Shown: positions 51,105-62,131 of the stretch, in pieces
Layout of the letters: each line of letters starts with the position of its first letter
Numbering within the stretch: position 1 is the stretch's first letter
Source of the DNA: Oryzisolibacter sp. LB2S
Lineage (GTDB): Bacteria > Pseudomonadota > Gammaproteobacteria > Burkholderiales > Burkholderiaceae_C
DNA length: 64,000 nt
NCBI RefSeq assembly: GCF_040732315.1
Contig: NZ_CP160388.1
Location: 904,501 to 968,500 of the forward strand
Direction of reading: 5' to 3'
Notes under the pieces: generated by a model
Databases searched by the model: none
What the model saw: the letters and a program-made list of their open reading frames with translations, nothing else
What the model was told of the DNA's origin: nothing
Made by a program: the position numbers and the translations under genes

Positions 51105-52193
51105 TTACTTCAGATCATCGAACAGCACGCGCACGATGCGCTGGGCGTTGGCCGAATTGTCCGGAGCGCCCGTGGCGTTCAGCACCGAGACGGTGCTCTG
51201 GTTGCCCTCGCTGCGTACGACGATGCGGTACTTGAGCGGCGCTCCGGTCTCGGGAGTGCTCGAGAACAGCTTGCTGAAGAAGCCCTGTTCCTTCTTGTCG
51301 GCGGGCGCCACATAGCGCACAAAGTACACGCCCTGGCTGCGGTCGCGGTCTTCCACGGTAAAGCCCGTGCGGTCGAGCGACACGCCCACGCGGCGCCATG
51401 CGCGGTCAAAGCCCTCATCGAGCTGCACGACGGGCGCATCGTTCACGGTGGCCATGCGTGCGCCGGCTGCGACGGGAACGGGGGCTGCGGTGGCGGCCTT
51501 GGCCTGTTCCTCGCTCACGCCGAGCTTGAGCATCAGGCGGCGCAGGAACTCGGTCTCGAGCTCCGGGTCGGCGGGGCGCGGTTGCCAGATGGTGTTGTCC
51601 TTCTGTGCGCTGGTATAGACCTCTTCCATGCCGCGGTGGGTGATGAAGATCTCGGTGGCGCCATTGGCCGTGCGCTCCAGGCGCGTGCGGAACTTGTCGC
51701 GCTCACTCGTGGAATACAGCGAGTCGAACACCTTGCCGATGGTCGAGCGGATGATGTCCTGCGGCAGCTTGGCGCGGTTCTCGGCCCAGTCGGTCTCCAG
51801 GATGCCGAGCTTGGGCTGCTCCTGGGTAAAGACAAAGCCGTTTTCCAGCCAGAACTCGCGCACGGGCTCCCACAGCTGGTCGGGTGTGCGGTTCACCACC
51901 AGCCAGCGCTGGTTGCCGTCGCGTTCGATGCGCACGTCGCCGATGGCACGGGGGGCGGCGTTGTCGGCGCTGCGTGGCTGCTGGGCCTGGCCGGCCTCGA
52001 AGGCTGCTGCAGACACCACGCCGCCGGGCACGGTGTAGCGCGACTCCTTCGAGAGCTGGGTCAGGTCCGGCGGGACCTCCAGCGTCGCGCCCTTGGTGGC
52101 GCTTTTGTAGTTGATCTTGTCGCTCTCCAGGGCGGAGCAGGCGGACAGGGAGATGGCAAGGCCCAGCAGGCCCAGGCGGGTGGTGGCGTTCAC
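51105..52193 (-). CDS. bamC: outer-membrane assembly lipoprotein BamC
   Basis: A 362-residue lipoprotein. The signal peptide has lipobox LSAC, then SALESDKINYKSA and two BamC domains. It is part of the BAM complex that inserts beta-barrel proteins in the outer membrane. It starts at GTG, 8 bases after AAGGA. It follows dapA after 44 bases, a conserved pair in proteobacteria. The ICE is inserted about 50 bases past its stop, so its original terminator may have been displaced. Confidence 0.93.
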   Translation of the reverse strand: MNATTRLGLLGLAISLSACSALESDKINYKSATKGATLEVPPDLTQLSKESRYTVPGGVVSAAAFEAGQAQQPRSADNAAPRAIGDVRIERDGNQRWLVVNRTPDQLWEPVREFWLENGFVFTQEQPKLGILETDWAENRAKLPQDIIRSTIGKVFDSLYSTSERDKFRTRLERTANGATEIFITHRGMEEVYTSAQKDNTIWQPRPADPELETEFLRRLMLKLGVSEEQAKAATAAPVPVAAGARMATVNDAPVVQLDEGFDRAWRRVGVSLDRTGFTVEDRDRSQGVYFVRYVAPADKKEQGFFSKLFSSTPETGAPLKYRIVVRSEGNQSTVSVLNATGAPDNSANAQRIVRVLFDDLK

Positions 52194-52237
52194 GCAAAAA
52201 ATCCTTGTGGATCCGGGGGGTGTCCGGCGGTATCGGG

Positions 52238-53149
52238 TCAGGCGTTGTGGGCCGGCAGCAGGCCGGCGGCGCGCAGCGCGCCCTCGACCACGGCCTCGTT
52301 GCCCTGCGACAGCGGGGTCATGGGCAGGCGCATGGCGCCGCCGCACAGGCCCATGCGCTGCATGGCCCACTTCACGGGAATGGGGTTGGCCTCGACGAAC
52401 AGATGCTTGTGCACGGGCATCAGCTGGAACTGGATCTCCATGGCGCGGCGCGTGTCGCCGGCAATGGCGGCCACGCACAGCTCGTGCATCAGGCGCGGCG
52501 CCACGTTGGCCGTGACGCTGATGTTGCCCTGGCCGCCGCACAGCATCAGGGCCACGGCCGTCGGATCGTCGCCCGAGTACACGGCAAAGCCCTTGGGCAC
52601 GTCGCGGATCAGCCACTGCGCGCGCTCGATATTGCCCGTGGCTTCCTTGATGCCCACGATGCCCGGCACCTGGGTGAGGCGCAGCACGGTCTCGTGGTGC
52701 ATGTCGGCCACGCTGCGGCCGGGCACGTTGTAGAGAATCATGGGCAGGTCGCCCACGGCCTCGGCGATCGCCTTGAAGTGGCGGTACTGGCCCTCTTGTG
52801 TGGGCTTGTTGTAGTAGGGCACAACCTGCAGCTGGCTGTCGGCGCCGACCTTCTTGGCAAAGCGTGCGAGCTCGATGGCCTCTGCGGTGGAGTTGGCGCC
52901 GCAGCCGGCCATGATGGGCACGCGGCCGGCGGCCTGCTCGACGGACACGCGGATGATCTCGCAATGCTCCTCGACGTTCACTGTGGGTGATTCGCCCGTG
53001 GTGCCGACCACGCCTATGCAGTCGGTGCCTTCCTGGACATGCCAGTCAATGAGTTTGCGCAAGGTGGGGTAGTCCACACTGCCGTCGTCGTGCATGGGTG
53101 TGACGAGGGCGACGATGCTGCCCGTGAGGGTGGCGCTGGAAGAGGTCAT
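52238..53149 (-). CDS. dapA: 4-hydroxy-tetrahydrodipicolinate synthase
   Basis: A 303-residue DapA: joins pyruvate and aspartate semialdehyde, the first step of lysine and diaminopimelate synthesis. GTTGESPT, the tyrosine in [10 protein letters not shown] and the Schiff-base lysine in [10 protein letters not shown] are present. Length is normal. The methyltransferase gene is 30 bases upstream. Confidence 0.97.
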   Translation of the reverse strand: MTSSSATLTGSIVALVTPMHDDGSVDYPTLRKLIDWHVQEGTDCIGVVGTTGESPTVNVEEHCEIIRVSVEQAAGRVPIMAGCGANSTAEAIELARFAKKVGADSQLQVVPYYNKPTQEGQYRHFKAIAEAVGDLPMILYNVPGRSVADMHHETVLRLTQVPGIVGIKEATGNIERAQWLIRDVPKGFAVYSGDDPTAVALMLCGGQGNISVTANVAPRLMHELCVAAIAGDTRRAMEIQFQLMPVHKHLFVEANPIPVKWAMQRMGLCGGAMRLPMTPLSQGNEAVVEGALRAAGLLPAHNA

Positions 53150-53179
53150 GTCCGCGGTCGAAAACGGTAAAAGAGCATT

Positions 53180-53728
53180 CTAACTAGGGTGCGCCACGAG
53201 CGGCAGGCGCGGCGGTGCGCCCGGCGCCGCGCGCACCGCGGCGATGCGCTGCACGAAACGCGCGGGCGCGTCGAGAAGGCCATTCTCATAGGCGACGATG
53301 TGCAGACTCCCGCAGGCGCGCAGAAGTTCACCGGGGGCGAGCAGAAACTCCGCGCGCGCGGGCCGGCCCACGGTCTCGTTGCCCTGGGCAAAGGTCTCGT
53401 ACAGCAGCACGCCGCCCGGCGCCACGCTGTCCACGATGGTGGGCAGCAGCGGGCGCCACAGGTAGTTGGTGACCACCACGCAGCCAAAGCGCCGGCCCGG
53501 CAGCGGCCAGGGGCCGGCTTCGATGTCGGCGCAGATGGTCTCGCCCAGGTGCGCTACTGATTCAATAGCTTCCTGCGCTTTGTCCACGCCCGTTACGGGG
53601 TGATTTCTCTCAAAAAACCAGCGCATGTGCCGGCCCTGGCCGCAGGCCAGGTCGAGCACGCTGGCGCCGGCCGGCACCAGATGGCTCCAGCGCCGGATCC
53701 AGTCCGAGGGGGGGAGGCCGGCGTGCAT
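53180..53728 (-). CDS. class I SAM-dependent methyltransferase
   Basis: A 182-residue TehB-like methyltransferase with the SAM-binding motif VLDLACGQGRHM, motif II ITGVD-like VTGVDKA and a post-I acidic residue. Substrate unknown; relatives methylate small molecules. The start gives MHAGLPPSDWIRRW. It is followed by dapA at 30 bases and preceded by a small membrane protein gene by one base, so it is likely in the same operon. Confidence 0.86.
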   Translation of the reverse strand: MHAGLPPSDWIRRWSHLVPAGASVLDLACGQGRHMRWFFERNHPVTGVDKAQEAIESVAHLGETICADIEAGPWPLPGRRFGCVVVTNYLWRPLLPTIVDSVAPGGVLLYETFAQGNETVGRPARAEFLLAPGELLRACGSLHIVAYENGLLDAPARFVQRIAAVRAAPGAPPRLPLVAHPS

Positions 53729-53729
53729 G

Positions 53730-53858
53730 TCAGAAACAGGCCCAGATCTGGTCGGCCAGGGTGAGCATGAACTCGGGCCGCAGGTAGAGCGCAAACACGG
53801 CCAGCAGCACGGCCAGCACCATCGCAAGGGCCAGCCAGCGTTTGTGAGCGGCGCGCAT
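53730..53858 (-). CDS. 42-residue single-pass membrane protein
   Basis: A very small protein: MRAAHKRWLALAMVLAVLL start, one membrane helix and the end LRPEFMLTLADQIWACF. It has a proper start, lies one base from the methyltransferase start and 2 bases from the MFS stop, and looks like the small conserved membrane protein seen at this position in Comamonadaceae (from memory). Function unknown. Usual gene finders may miss it. Confidence 0.7.
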   Translation of the reverse strand: MRAAHKRWLALAMVLAVLLAVFALYLRPEFMLTLADQIWACF

Positions 53859-53860
53859 GG

Positions 53861-55078
53861 TCAGGCGGCCCGGGGCGTGGCGCGCGCGATGGCGCCCTCG
53901 CGGATGGGCAGGTTGATCAGGCCGGCGGCCACGCCAAGGGCAATGGCCATGTACCAGACGATGTCGTAGCTGCCCGTGGTGTCGTACAGATAGCCGCCCA
54001 GCCACACGCCCAGGAAGCTGCCGATCTGGTGGCTGAAGAACACGAAGCCGCTCAGCATGGACAGGTGCTGCACGCCGAAGATCTGCGCCACGGCGGCATT
54101 CGTGGGCGGCACGGTGGACAGCCACAGCGCGCCGATCACGGCCGAGAACACATAGACCGACAGCGGCGACAGCGGCACCAGCAGAAAGACGCTGATGACC
54201 ACGGCACGCGCAAAGTAGATGAAGGCCAGGATGTGGCGCTTTTGCAGGCGCTGGCCCAGCGTGCCCGCGGCATAGGTGCCGAACACGTTGAACAGCCCGA
54301 TCAGTGCCAGCGCGTAACTCGCCACCTGGGGGGACAGGCCGTGGTCGCGCAGATAGCTCGGCATGTGCACGCCGATGAACACCACCTGAAAGCCGCAGAC
54401 GAAGTAGCCCGCGGTGAGCAGCAGAAAGCTCGGGTAGCGCAGCGCCTCGGCAAAGGCATGGCGCGCGGACTGCGTGCGCTGCACGGGTGCGCTGCCGTGA
54501 AAGCCCGGCTCGCGCAGGCCGAAGGCCAGCGGCACGATGAGCAGCACCATGGCCGACAGCACCAGGAGCGCATCCTGCCAGCCCAGGCGCAGGATGAGCT
54601 GGCCCTCCAGCGGCATCATGAGGAACTGCCCGAACGAGCCCGCGGCCGCCGCCACGCCCATGGCCCAGGAGCGCCGCTCGGCCGCAATCTGCCGGCCCAG
54701 CACGCCGTAGATGATGGCGTAGGTCGTGCCCGCCTGGGCCGCGCCTATGAGCACGCCCGTGGTCAGCGAAAACAACAGCGGCGTGGGCGACAGCGCCATG
54801 CCGGCCAGCCCCAGGGCGTAGAGCAGGGCGCCCAGGATGAGCACGCGAAAGGCCCCGAAGCGGTCGGCCAGCATGCCGCCGAAGATGCCGAACAGGCCCC
54901 AGGACAGGTTCTGTATCGCCATGGCCAGCGCGAAGGTCTGGCGCGTCCAGCCCATGTCCTGCGTGATGGGCTGCAGCCACATGCCAAAGCCATGGCGTAT
55001 GCCCATGGACAGGGTAACGATGGTGGCACCGCAGATCAGCACCTGGGCCATGGAGAGTTTTCGGGTCGCGTCGCGCAT
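53861..55078 (-). CDS. MFS transporter
   Basis: A 405-residue major facilitator transporter with twelve membrane segments. The segment GMLADRFGAFRVLILG is the loop 2-3 motif. It resembles the oxalate/formate-antiporter-like or monocarboxylate-type MFS group; the substrate is not predictable. Start chosen at MRDATRKLSMAQ, where the family N-terminus begins. Divergent from parE. Confidence 0.88.
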   Translation of the reverse strand: MRDATRKLSMAQVLICGATIVTLSMGIRHGFGMWLQPITQDMGWTRQTFALAMAIQNLSWGLFGIFGGMLADRFGAFRVLILGALLYALGLAGMALSPTPLLFSLTTGVLIGAAQAGTTYAIIYGVLGRQIAAERRSWAMGVAAAAGSFGQFLMMPLEGQLILRLGWQDALLVLSAMVLLIVPLAFGLREPGFHGSAPVQRTQSARHAFAEALRYPSFLLLTAGYFVCGFQVVFIGVHMPSYLRDHGLSPQVASYALALIGLFNVFGTYAAGTLGQRLQKRHILAFIYFARAVVISVFLLVPLSPLSVYVFSAVIGALWLSTVPPTNAAVAQIFGVQHLSMLSGFVFFSHQIGSFLGVWLGGYLYDTTGSYDIVWYMAIALGVAAGLINLPIREGAIARATPRAA

Positions 55079-55122
55079 CGGGCGAATGTAGCGAAAACCC
55101 GTAGTTGCTGCTTGCGCCATCG

Positions 55123-55151
55123 TTGAAATGATAGAAACCCTGGCTTTATAT
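55123..55151 (+). promoter_or_regulatory. sigma-70-type promoter of parE
   Basis: TTGAAA (55123-55128), a 17-base spacer and TTATAT (55146-55151), 21 bases before the parE start. Confidence 0.7.
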
Positions 55152-55172
55152 CCAGCACTACAATGCGCCGCC

Positions 55173-57149
<1,977 letters not shown>

Positions 57150-57159
57150 CGTCTGCCGC

Positions 57160-57192
57160 ACGTCACGCAGACGTCATGGGGCTGTCACGGTG
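57160..57192 (+). promoter_or_regulatory. PHO box before phoX
   Basis: Three 11-base units: ACGTCACGCAG (57160-57170), ACGTCATGGGG (57171-57181), CTGTCACGGTG (57182-57192). The exact 11-base period and the [CT]GTCA[CT] cores match tandem PhoB binding units. It indicates phosphate-starvation control of phoX. Confidence 0.75.
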
Positions 57193-57254
57193 CTGCAATG
57201 TGCGCGCGTGACGATGCAGGGGTTTTGACGACCCACAACGGAGTTTTCCACCCC

Positions 57255-59420
57255 ATGCGCCCCACGCACAGCACCCCCGCTTCCGAGTACGACGACAACG
57301 AGATCGTCAACCTTTCGTCCAACCCGCACATGGACGCCATCCTGGCCGCGCGGCTGAGCCGCCGCAGCGCGCTCAGGGGTGGCGTGGGCGCAACCACGGC
57401 GGCTCTGCTCGGTGGCCTGAGCCTGAGCGCCTGCGGCGGCGGCAGCGACGATGAGGCTCCCGCCAAGCCCGCAGAGCCGCTGCGCCTGTCCTTTGCCGCC
57501 GTGGCCAAGACCCATGCGGACCAGGTGACCGTGCCCGAGGGCTACCAGGTCAGCATCCTGCACGCGCTGGGCGACCCCATGCACTATGGCGACGCGTCCT
57601 GGAAGGACGACGGTTCGGAGACGGCCGAGTCCTACGAGCGCCGCATCGGCGACGGCCATGACGGCATGTACTACTTCGGCCTGTCCGATGCGGGCACGTT
57701 CGACGCCAGCCGCTCCGACCGCGGCCTGCTGTGCGTGAACCACGAGTACGTGGTGGCGCCCTACGGCCTGCACGCCAGCGGACGTGTCGTCACCGCCGGC
57801 AAGCGCAGCGCCGAGCAGGTGGACAAGGAGATCTACGCCCACGGCGCCAGCGTCGTCGAGGTCAGGCGCAAGGCCGGCAGCATGGACATGGAGATGGTGC
57901 GCGGCTCGCGCTACAACCGCCGCATCCATTCGGCCACGCCCATGGACATTGGCGGCCCGGCCGCGGGCCACGCCAAGCTGGTCAACAAGCTCTCGCCGGA
58001 CGGCAAGCAGGCCTTCGGCATGAACAACAACTGCGCCTGCGGCTACACGCCCTGGGGCACCTATCTGACCTGCGAGGAGAACTACCTCAACGTCATCGGC
58101 CGCGCCGCGGGCGACGACGCGCAGCGCTCGGCCTCCGAGATCGTGGCCCTGAAGCGCTACGGCCTGCCGGAAAACCGCAAGAATCCCTACCTCTGGGACA
58201 CGCCCGATGGTGAGCAGTACCAGCGCTGGAACAGCAAGGTCAGCGGCGCGAGCGCCGCGGACGACCACCGCAACAGCTTCAACACCTTCGGCTGGGTGGT
58301 CGAGATCGACCCCTTCCGCCCCGACAGCAAACCGGTCAAGCGCACGGCGCTCGGCCGCTTCAACCACGAGGGCGCCTGGCCCGCACCGGCCAAGGCGGGC
58401 GAACCCATCGTCATCTACTCGGGCGACGATGCGCGCAATGAGTACGTGTACAAGTTCGTCTCCGACGCCCGCTGGGACCCCAAGGACATCGACGGCGGCG
58501 CGGCCGCGGGCGCCAAGTACCTGGACAAGGGCACGCTGTATGTTGCGCGCTTCAACAACGACGGCAGCGGCGAATGGCTGGAGCTCACGCACGGCAAGCA
58601 CGGCATCGATGCGGGCAATGCGCTCTACCCGTTTGCTGACCAGGGCGACGTGGTCATGCACTGCCGCCTGGCGGCCGACTTCCGCGGCGCGACCAAGATG
58701 GACCGGCCCGAGTGGGGTGGCGTGAACCCGCTCAATGGCGAGGTCTACATGACCATGACCAACAACTCGCAGCGCGACGGCAGCAAGGTGCCGCTGGACG
58801 CCGCCAACCCGCGCAAGGGCAACGCCAACGGCCACATCATCCGTTGGCGGGAAGAGGGCGGCCAGGCCGGCACGCGCTTTCAGTGGGACGTGTACCTGTT
58901 CGGCGCGCGCGTCGATGAAAAGCAGAGCCAGAACCTGTCGGGCCTGACCGACGTGAACGACTTTTCCAGCCCCGACGGCCTGTACTTCGACCAGCGCAGC
59001 AGCGGCGGCGGCCTGCTGTGGATACAGACCGACGACGGCGCCTACACCGATGTGACCAACTGCATGATGCTGGCCGCCATCCCCGGCCGGGTGGGCGACG
59101 GCGGCAAGACCACGACCAAGGAGGGCCAGGCCACCATCATGGGCGCCAAGGCCAGCGACGCCACGGTGCGGCGCTTCCTGGTCGGTCCGTTCGACTGCGA
59201 GATCACCGGCGTGGTCGTCACGCCCGATGGCAAGACCCTGTTCTTCAACGTGCAGCACCCCGGTGAGGACGCCGACAAGGCCGACTTTGCCGCGGGCAGC
59301 TTCACCAGCCACTGGCCCGGCAACCAGCCCGGCATCACCAGCGGCCACAAGGGCCACAAGCGCCCGCGCTCGGCCACCGTGGTGGTGACGCGCAAGGATG
59401 GCGGCACCATCGCCATCTAA
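57255..59420 (+). CDS. phoX: PhoX family alkaline phosphatase
   Basis: A 721-residue secreted phosphatase of the PhoX (DUF839) type. A Tat-type motif RLSRRSALRGG near residue 35-45 is followed by a hydrophobic stretch and SACGGG, which may be a lipobox. Ca/Fe-site regions such as NHEYVV, TCEENYLN and RFNHEGAW are visible. It releases phosphate from esters in the periplasm. A PHO box lies 63 bases before the start. Confidence 0.93.
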   Translation: MRPTHSTPASEYDDNEIVNLSSNPHMDAILAARLSRRSALRGGVGATTAALLGGLSLSACGGGSDDEAPAKPAEPLRLSFAAVAKTHADQVTVPEGYQVSILHALGDPMHYGDASWKDDGSETAESYERRIGDGHDGMYYFGLSDAGTFDASRSDRGLLCVNHEYVVAPYGLHASGRVVTAGKRSAEQVDKEIYAHGASVVEVRRKAGSMDMEMVRGSRYNRRIHSATPMDIGGPAAGHAKLVNKLSPDGKQAFGMNNNCACGYTPWGTYLTCEENYLNVIGRAAGDDAQRSASEIVALKRYGLPENRKNPYLWDTPDGEQYQRWNSKVSGASAADDHRNSFNTFGWVVEIDPFRPDSKPVKRTALGRFNHEGAWPAPAKAGEPIVIYSGDDARNEYVYKFVSDARWDPKDIDGGAAAGAKYLDKGTLYVARFNNDGSGEWLELTHGKHGIDAGNALYPFADQGDVVMHCRLAADFRGATKMDRPEWGGVNPLNGEVYMTMTNNSQRDGSKVPLDAANPRKGNANGHIIRWREEGGQAGTRFQWDVYLFGARVDEKQSQNLSGLTDVNDFSSPDGLYFDQRSSGGGLLWIQTDDGAYTDVTNCMMLAAIPGRVGDGGKTTTKEGQATIMGAKASDATVRRFLVGPFDCEITGVVVTPDGKTLFFNVQHPGEDADKADFAAGSFTSHWPGNQPGITSGHKGHKRPRSATVVVTRKDGGTIAI

Positions 59421-59474
59421 CCATCGTGGATGGACGGGCTGCCCCTGTGCGGCCCGCCGCCCACATCCCACAGC

Positions 59475-59497
59475 AACCCGCCGCGTGCGGGTTTTTT
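59475..59497 (+). terminator. Rho-independent terminator after phoX
   Basis: AACCCGC (59475-59481) pairs with GCGGGTT (59487-59493), followed by Ts. Confidence 0.88.
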
Positions 59498-59603
59498 CTT
59501 ATTTGTGGCGCCCGATGGGGTCGGGTTTCGTCGGTTGGGGCAATGGCACAATCGTTGCAGGCACCTGGGTTGTGCATCTGCTCCCGGGTGACCGCACGGC
59601 CCG

Positions 59604-61232
59604 GTGGATTCCTGCAATTCTTCCAATTCTGGCGTGTTCCCTTACCCCACCTGTCATGCATTGTTGCGACATGTCGCCGGGGGCGCGAGCCCTGGGCGGT
59701 GGCGCCTGTGGCGTGTGCTGCTGTGGGCCTGGTGCGCGTTGCCCTGGGGGCATGCGGCGGCCTGCGAGGGGGCGCAGCGCGTCCGTCTGACGCAGCCCGT
59801 GACCTTGAGCGCGCAGGAGCGGGACGAGTTCCATGCCATGCCGCCCCTGCGGGTCCTGTCGTCCGACGTGCCACCGATGGCGCGCTACGACGAGCGGGTG
59901 GGGCGTCACGCGGGCATTGGCGTCGATGTGCTGTGCTTCGTCACCACGCGCCTGGGGCTGCGCTATGAAATCCTGTCGGGCCGCGGCTTGAGCACGGCGG
60001 ACAAGATCCGGCTGGTGCAGGAGGGCAAGGCCGATGTCTTCCTGCCGCTCAGCGAGAGCGTGGAGCGGGCCGAGCGCGGCCTGTTCACCCTGCCGTACTA
60101 CGAGAGCCACTACGCCGTCGTCGCGCGCAAGGGCTGGCGCCCGGAGATACGCGGGCTGACCGACCTGACGCATTTTCGTGTGGGCGTGGCCGAGGGCACG
60201 GAGTTCCAGGGCGTCCTCGAGGGCGTGGTCACGCCGGGCAGGCTGATCGCCTACGACGCGGCGACCGAAAGGCTGTTCCAGGCCTTGCGCGAGGGCCGGA
60301 TTGACGTGGCCGTGTTCAGCAAGCGCGTGTTCGAGGAAAAGCGCTTCCAGCATGAATACTTCGACCTGGAGGTCGTGCACACGCTGCACGATGCGCCGCG
60401 CGTTTACGGCTTTTACTTTCATCCGTCGCGGCGCAACCAGCGCATCGTGCAGGCGTTCGACCGCCATCTGGCCGTCATGGACATGTCCGGTGCGGTACGG
60501 GCGCATGAGGATGGCGAGCGCCAGTTCATCGAGCGCTATGTGACGCAGCGCAACCGGCAGCTGTTCTGGAAGGTGGCGGCGGCCGTGGCCGTGGTGCTGA
60601 TACTCGCGCTGGTGCTGGTGCTGCACCGCTACCGCCGCATGTTGCAGCGGCTGGCGCACAGCAACGAGCAGATCCTGCGCCAGCAGCATGCCCTGGAGGC
60701 GGCCAACCGCGAGCTCGAGAGACTCAGCCAGACAGACGGCCTGACGGGCCTGACCAACCGCCGCCAGTTCGATCACACGCTGCTGCGCGAGCATGCGCGC
60801 CAGCAGCGTACGGGCTCGCCACTGAGCCTGCTGATGACGGATCTCGACCATTTCAAGCATGTCAACGACCACTATGGTCACGCCGTGGGTGACGACTATC
60901 TGCGCGCCGTCGCGCGCGTGCTGCAGACATCGGTGGCCCGTGCCACGGACGTGGCGGCGCGCTATGGCGGCGAGGAGTTCGTCTGCCTGCTGCCGGATAC
61001 CTCGGCCGAGGATGCCTTCATGCTCGCCGAGCGCATACGTCGGGGCGTGGCCGATCTGCAACTGCCCAATGCCCAGGCCGAGCCGCCCCATCTCACCGTG
61101 AGCATAGGCGTTGCGACGCTGGAGAGCGGCAACGGCAGCGCGGCGGACCTGCTCGCGCAGGCCGACGAGCAGCTGTATGCCGCCAAGCGCGCCGGGCGCG
61201 ACCGGGTGCATGCCGTGGTGCTGCGGCAGTAG
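59604..61232 (+). CDS. diguanylate cyclase with periplasmic solute-binding domain
   Basis: A 542-residue protein. Signal/anchor region, a periplasmic SBP_bac_3-type domain (about residues 80-300: LRVLSSDVPPMARYDERVGRHAGIGVDV onward), a membrane helix (VAAAVAVVLILALVLVLHRY, about 330), a coiled linker and a GGDEF domain with active GGEEF (455-459) and the LTGLTNRRQFD start. It likely makes c-di-GMP in response to a periplasmic ligand. The GTG start is tentative, as no ATG or clear ribosome site supports it. Confidence 0.88.
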   Translation: MDSCNSSNSGVFPYPTCHALLRHVAGGASPGRWRLWRVLLWAWCALPWGHAAACEGAQRVRLTQPVTLSAQERDEFHAMPPLRVLSSDVPPMARYDERVGRHAGIGVDVLCFVTTRLGLRYEILSGRGLSTADKIRLVQEGKADVFLPLSESVERAERGLFTLPYYESHYAVVARKGWRPEIRGLTDLTHFRVGVAEGTEFQGVLEGVVTPGRLIAYDAATERLFQALREGRIDVAVFSKRVFEEKRFQHEYFDLEVVHTLHDAPRVYGFYFHPSRRNQRIVQAFDRHLAVMDMSGAVRAHEDGERQFIERYVTQRNRQLFWKVAAAVAVVLILALVLVLHRYRRMLQRLAHSNEQILRQQHALEAANRELERLSQTDGLTGLTNRRQFDHTLLREHARQQRTGSPLSLLMTDLDHFKHVNDHYGHAVGDDYLRAVARVLQTSVARATDVAARYGGEEFVCLLPDTSAEDAFMLAERIRRGVADLQLPNAQAEPPHLTVSIGVATLESGNGSAADLLAQADEQLYAAKRAGRDRVHAVVLRQ

Positions 61233-61251
61233 CGTGCCGCGCCGGCCGGCG

Positions 61252-62082
61252 TCAGTCGCCCGTGGGCTCGGACGGCTCGGGCTGTCCGTCCGACTGCTCC
61301 AGGGCCTCGGGCGGCTCGAAGCAGTCGCGGAAGGTGAACACCACCGAGGTCAGGAACATCGCGGCCAGCATCATGGCCGTGGCCACCATGGCGCCACCGG
61401 CCATGGCGGCGCCCAGCCCCAGGGCGGCCAGCAGCGTCACCAGCAGGCTGATGCCCAGGCCCGCGCCGAGGAACACACCCATCCACGCCAGGCCGTAGAC
61501 GACAAAGGCGGCAAAGTTGCGCCAGCAGGCGACGATGCTGAAGAACAACGCCTTGATTGGGGGCACGTTGTGCCAGTGCACCAGGCCCGGTGCATGCCAG
61601 AACAGCAGCGACAGCGGCACGTACAGCAGCAGCGACAGCCACATGGCGGCCTGGAAGTCGCCGGCCTCGGCCACCTCGCGCGTGAGCGGCGCGCCGCCCA
61701 GGTACACGGCGGCAAACTGGCCGCCGTCTATGAGCGCCGACAGCCCCATCACCGAGAGAAAGCCCACCGCATAGAGCGCGCCCAGCGTCATCATGGCGTG
61801 CAGGCGCTGGCGCCCGGTGCGAAACGCCACCAGCAGCAGGGTGGGCGTGGGCGTGCGGCCCTGGCTGGCCTCGGCCGCGGCCACCATCATGGCCAGCGTG
61901 GCGGAGGGCAGCAGAGACAGGGCCACGGCCGGGCCCACCAGCGGCAGCAGCGTGGCCAGCGACATGGCGGCCATGGTCATGAAGAACAGCGCGGCCAGCG
62001 CCATGGGCTGGCGCCAGAACACGGTGATGCCCAGGCGTACCCATTCCAGGCCCGTGCGCGCGGGGACGATGTGCAGTTTCAT
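61252..62082 (-). CDS. BPSS1780 family membrane protein
   Basis: A 276-residue inner-membrane protein with about six membrane segments and an acidic, proline-rich C-terminus. The start MKLHIVPARTGLEWVRLGITVFWRQP is the signature of the BPSS1780 family, widespread in beta-proteobacteria and of unknown function. It follows thrB on the same strand after 49 bases. Confidence 0.85.
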   Translation of the reverse strand: MKLHIVPARTGLEWVRLGITVFWRQPMALAALFFMTMAAMSLATLLPLVGPAVALSLLPSATLAMMVAAAEASQGRTPTPTLLLVAFRTGRQRLHAMMTLGALYAVGFLSVMGLSALIDGGQFAAVYLGGAPLTREVAEAGDFQAAMWLSLLLYVPLSLLFWHAPGLVHWHNVPPIKALFFSIVACWRNFAAFVVYGLAWMGVFLGAGLGISLLVTLLAALGLGAAMAGGAMVATAMMLAAMFLTSVVFTFRDCFEPPEALEQSDGQPEPSEPTGD

Positions 62083-62131
62083 GGTGTGGTGACTCTACCC
62101 CAGGGGGTGGCGACCCCGACAGGGCGGCGGG

